A DNA stretch of 6,917 nucleotides from Atopobiaceae bacterium (GTDB lineage: Bacteria > Actinomycetota > Coriobacteriia > Coriobacteriales > Atopobiaceae). The stretch lies in contig JAFWLX010000185.1 of the NCBI GenBank assembly GCA_017510875.1, positions 1-6,917 on the forward strand, in the 5' to 3' direction. The position numbers and the translations under genes are program-made. Positions 5,601 through 6,917 of the stretch are shown here, one piece after another; positions within the stretch are counted from its first letter, which is position 1, and each line of letters starts with the position of its first letter. The notes below the pieces were generated by a model that saw only the letters and a list, made by a program, of their open reading frames with translations, did not search any database and was not told where the DNA came from.

Positions 5601-6722
5601 CTAGTAGACGTATCGATCTGTGTAGGTGGTGCCGTCGCCAATGGTTGCTCCTGCACCTGCCGAGGCAAAGGTCACGTCACAGCGCGACCAGGTATTGGGT
5701 GAGATGGAGAACTGCGCGGTCTGCCAGGTTCCGTCAACGTAGACCATGACCCAGGCATGATACAGGTTGTTGGGGTTCACGTAGCCCGTGACCACCTGCG
5801 CCGGGATGCCAACGCTGCGCAGCATGGCCGCGGCAAGGCTGGCGTAGTCAAAGCAGACGCCGCTCTTGTCGGCCAACGTAGCGTCGGGGTCGGGGACGTA
5901 GCCGGTGCTGTTGGCCAGCTGTGCGGCCTTGTTGTCGTCGTAGGTAATGTTGTCAGCTACAAAGGTGCAAATCTCGCGCACGGCCTCGCCCTGGTTCTCT
6001 ACGCCATCCATGAGCTCGCGAGCCTTCTTTACACAGCTGCTGTCAGACTTGTAGCTGCAATAGATGTTGGGGACGAGGAACGGGTCAAACTCAGAGGAAA
6101 GCGATACGTCGGCAGTTGCGCTGTCTAGCTCGGCGTAGTTGCTGCCCTCAACGTTTTCCATGACGCGGAAGGTATAGCTGCCATTGCCCATGTTGATGGG
6201 GAAGCATGTGGCGCTGCCATCGTTGGGCATGTCGTAGACATAGGAAAGATCGCCGCAGAGTATCTGGAACTTAAGGCGGGCGGATGACTTGCCACGCGCG
6301 CCCACCCAACCGCTGTTGACGCCCGAGGTGTCGATGGTGGTGTCGCCGCCAGAATCTGCCACAGAGGGAATCTTTACATCTTTGGGAAGCTTGAAGTCGG
6401 CACCGGTGGCCTCGCCCTTGTCATCGCCGCCGCCAAGGATGCCGCCAAGAATGCCACCGTCATTGTCCTCGGACTTCTCGGGCTCGCCCTTATCGCCGGC
6501 GTCATCGTTGCCTTTATCGCCCTTGCCACCGTCATCCTTGCTGCCGGAGTCCGAGCTGGCGCTAGACTCACCGCCGCCTCCGCCGCCGCAGGCAGAAAGG
6601 GAAAGCGTGGCAAGTGGGGCAAGGGCCAAAATCAGCGAGAGCAAGAGCGTTGCCAAGACGTGCGGAAGGGAAGCGGGCGCACTAACGCGCCTTACGCCGT
6701 ACAACCTTCCTACCAACTGCAT
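5601..6722 (-). CDS. Transglutaminase-like lipoprotein, first gene of the pilus operon
   Basis: Predicted surface lipoprotein of 373 aa. A signal peptide with hydrophobic core at 23-43 ends in the lipobox LSAC, giving lipidated C45. There follows a low-complexity Gly/Asp/Lys/Ser/Glu linker (46 to about 107, including five Gly after C45) able to span a thick wall. A beta-rich domain (about 125-225; FQILCGDLSYVY, NGSYTFRVMENV) precedes a transglutaminase/protease-like fold. Its candidate Cys-His-Asp triad is C290 (SGVCFDYASLAAAML), H322 (YHAWVMVYVDG) and D349 (WSRCDVTFAS). Such domains can act as peptidases, peptide crosslinkers or non-catalytic modules, so the substrate is unknown; pilin or cell-wall peptide is a guess from context. 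The ATG at 6722 has a CTGGGGG ribosome binding site; the N-terminal leader of 22 residues before the hydrophobic core is rather long. From memory, similar proteins accompany pilus operons in Clostridia. Confidence 0.92.
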   Translation of the reverse strand: MQLVGRLYGVRRVSAPASLPHVLATLLLSLILALAPLATLSLSACGGGGGGESSASSDSGSKDDGGKGDKGNDDAGDKGEPEKSEDNDGGILGGILGGGDDKGEATGADFKLPKDVKIPSVADSGGDTTIDTSGVNSGWVGARGKSSARLKFQILCGDLSYVYDMPNDGSATCFPINMGNGSYTFRVMENVEGSNYAELDSATADVSLSSEFDPFLVPNIYCSYKSDSSCVKKARELMDGVENQGEAVREICTFVADNITYDDNKAAQLANSTGYVPDPDATLADKSGVCFDYASLAAAMLRSVGIPAQVVTGYVNPNNLYHAWVMVYVDGTWQTAQFSISPNTWSRCDVTFASAGAGATIGDGTTYTDRYVY

Positions 6723-6746
6723 GCTTTGCCCCCAGGATGGTGCCTA

Positions 6747-6755
6747 TGTATAACA
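6747..6755 (-). promoter_or_regulatory. Candidate extended -10 promoter for the pilus operon
   Basis: The - strand reads TGTTATACA: a TG one base ahead of TATACA, an extended -10 arrangement. It would put the transcription start about 18 bases before ATG 6722, leaving room for the CTGGGGG ribosome binding site. No good -35 box is seen at the right distance. A second -10-like TATACT occurs 9 bases upstream. Weak evidence based on motif and position only. Confidence 0.35.
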
Positions 6756-6810
6756 GAGCAAGTATAGCGCACTCTGTGATGGAGGTTGCTCCGAATTGGG
6801 CGCCTGGCAA

Positions 6811-6827
6811 GGTCGGCTGCGCCGGCC
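6811..6827 (-). terminator. Possible hairpin terminator or structured element before the operon
   Basis: GGTCGGC (6811-6817) pairs with GCCGGCC (6821-6827), seven pairs including one wobble, around a three-base loop. On the - strand it directly follows the TGA of the candidate gene end at 6829 and precedes the operon promoter. The following bases (TTGCC) are not a real T-tract, and in DNA this GC-rich such a stem can arise by chance. Confidence 0.25.
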
Positions 6828-6828
6828 G

Positions 6829-6917
6829 TCACCGGACGCGACAGGTCGGGACGGGTGCTGTCACGGCTCCTTCTGAGGCTGCTCCGCCCGTCGGCGCGGC
6901 GCTTAGCGAGGACTGTC
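6829..6917 (-). other. Possible C-terminal end of an upstream gene, cut by the window edge
   Basis: One - strand frame is open from the window edge to a TGA at 6829-6831. It encodes 28 residues of Ala/Pro/Thr/Ser/Gly-rich sequence (containing GAASEGAVTAPVP) that looks like a disordered protein tail. Two + strand frames and one further - strand frame are also open here, one from ATG 6779, because the DNA is GC-rich. No choice can be proved. The co-directional reading is the most coherent: gene end, hairpin, promoter, then the pilus operon. Confidence 0.27.

Larger units (their letters stand above)
1567..6722 (-). other. Seven-gene type IV pilus-like operon
   Basis: All seven genes run on the - strand. 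Gaps between successive genes, in transcription order, are 22 and 9 bp, then three consecutive 4-bp ATGA overlaps (at 4190-4193, 3555-3558 and 3145-3148), then 16 bp. This implies one transcript and translational coupling of the four small membrane proteins. No internal terminator is evident. The content (PilC-type platform, several single-pass pilin-like proteins, PilT-type ATPase) identifies a type IV filament system. The extension ATPase and prepilin peptidase are not in the window. Confidence 0.85.

Noticed and set aside
5579..5668. Longer N-terminus for PilC (30 extra residues starting at 5668)
   Set aside because: It would overlap the transglutaminase gene by 68 bp and is Gln/Thr/Pro-rich, while a strong GGAGGGG site sits ahead of ATG 5578.
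5700..5735. Loss of the transglutaminase catalytic Asp (WQTAQFS where VDPT-like sequence is often found)
   Set aside because: The Asp fits better slightly later, in WSRCDVTFAS (D349), which matches the W-x-x-x-D-x-T pattern of related proteins, so the triad appears complete.
6289..6753. 154-codon + strand open frame opposite the lipoprotein N-terminus
   Set aside because: Pro/Ser/Leu-rich product is the antisense of the Gly/Asp/Ser linker; the signal peptide, lipobox and catalytic domain on the - strand explain the DNA.
6779..6917. + strand gene starting at ATG 6779 (46 codons to the window edge)
   Set aside because: No ribosome binding site upstream, composition not distinctive, and other frames are equally open in this GC-rich stretch.

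Overview
The window is bacterial chromosomal DNA of fairly high GC. It has two unrelated parts: the 3' part of a group II intron on the + strand (1-1314), and a tightly packed - strand operon for a small type IV pilus-like machine (6722 down to 1567). My best guess for the host is a gut-type actinomycete of the class Coriobacteriia, based on GC content, this pilus gene set and GGGAC/GTCCC intergenic repeats. A GC-rich Clostridia relative is the main alternative. No marker gene settles this.

Left part. A 5'-truncated reverse transcriptase/maturase (1-1230) is followed directly by a well-formed domain V (1238-1271) and domain VI with a single bulged branch-point A at 1308. The predicted 3' splice junction is after 1314. 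The intron 5' end, domains I-III and the 5' exon lie outside the window. The 3' exon (1315-1566) has no convincing gene. It holds three inverted repeats sharing GTCCC-type cores, the largest a 74-bp element with 16-bp perfect arms.

Middle and right. Seven - strand genes are separated by 22 bp or less or overlap by 4 bp. In transcription order they are: a transglutaminase-fold lipoprotein; a PilC/GspF inner-membrane platform protein; four small proteins with one N-terminal membrane segment each (108, 212, 137 and 162 aa), presumed pilin-like or minor-pilin/assembly components; and a PilT-type hexameric ATPase. The set implies a surface filament or pseudopilus with a retraction-type motor and a cell-wall-exposed lipoprotein. 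No extension ATPase (PilB/GspE type), prepilin peptidase or clear major pilin is in the window, so these must be elsewhere or upstream if the system is complete. A possible extended -10 promoter lies just before the first gene. The last ~90 bases may carry the end of another - strand gene.

The intron and operon converge, and the intron sits downstream of the operon's last gene, so it does not interrupt any pilus gene.
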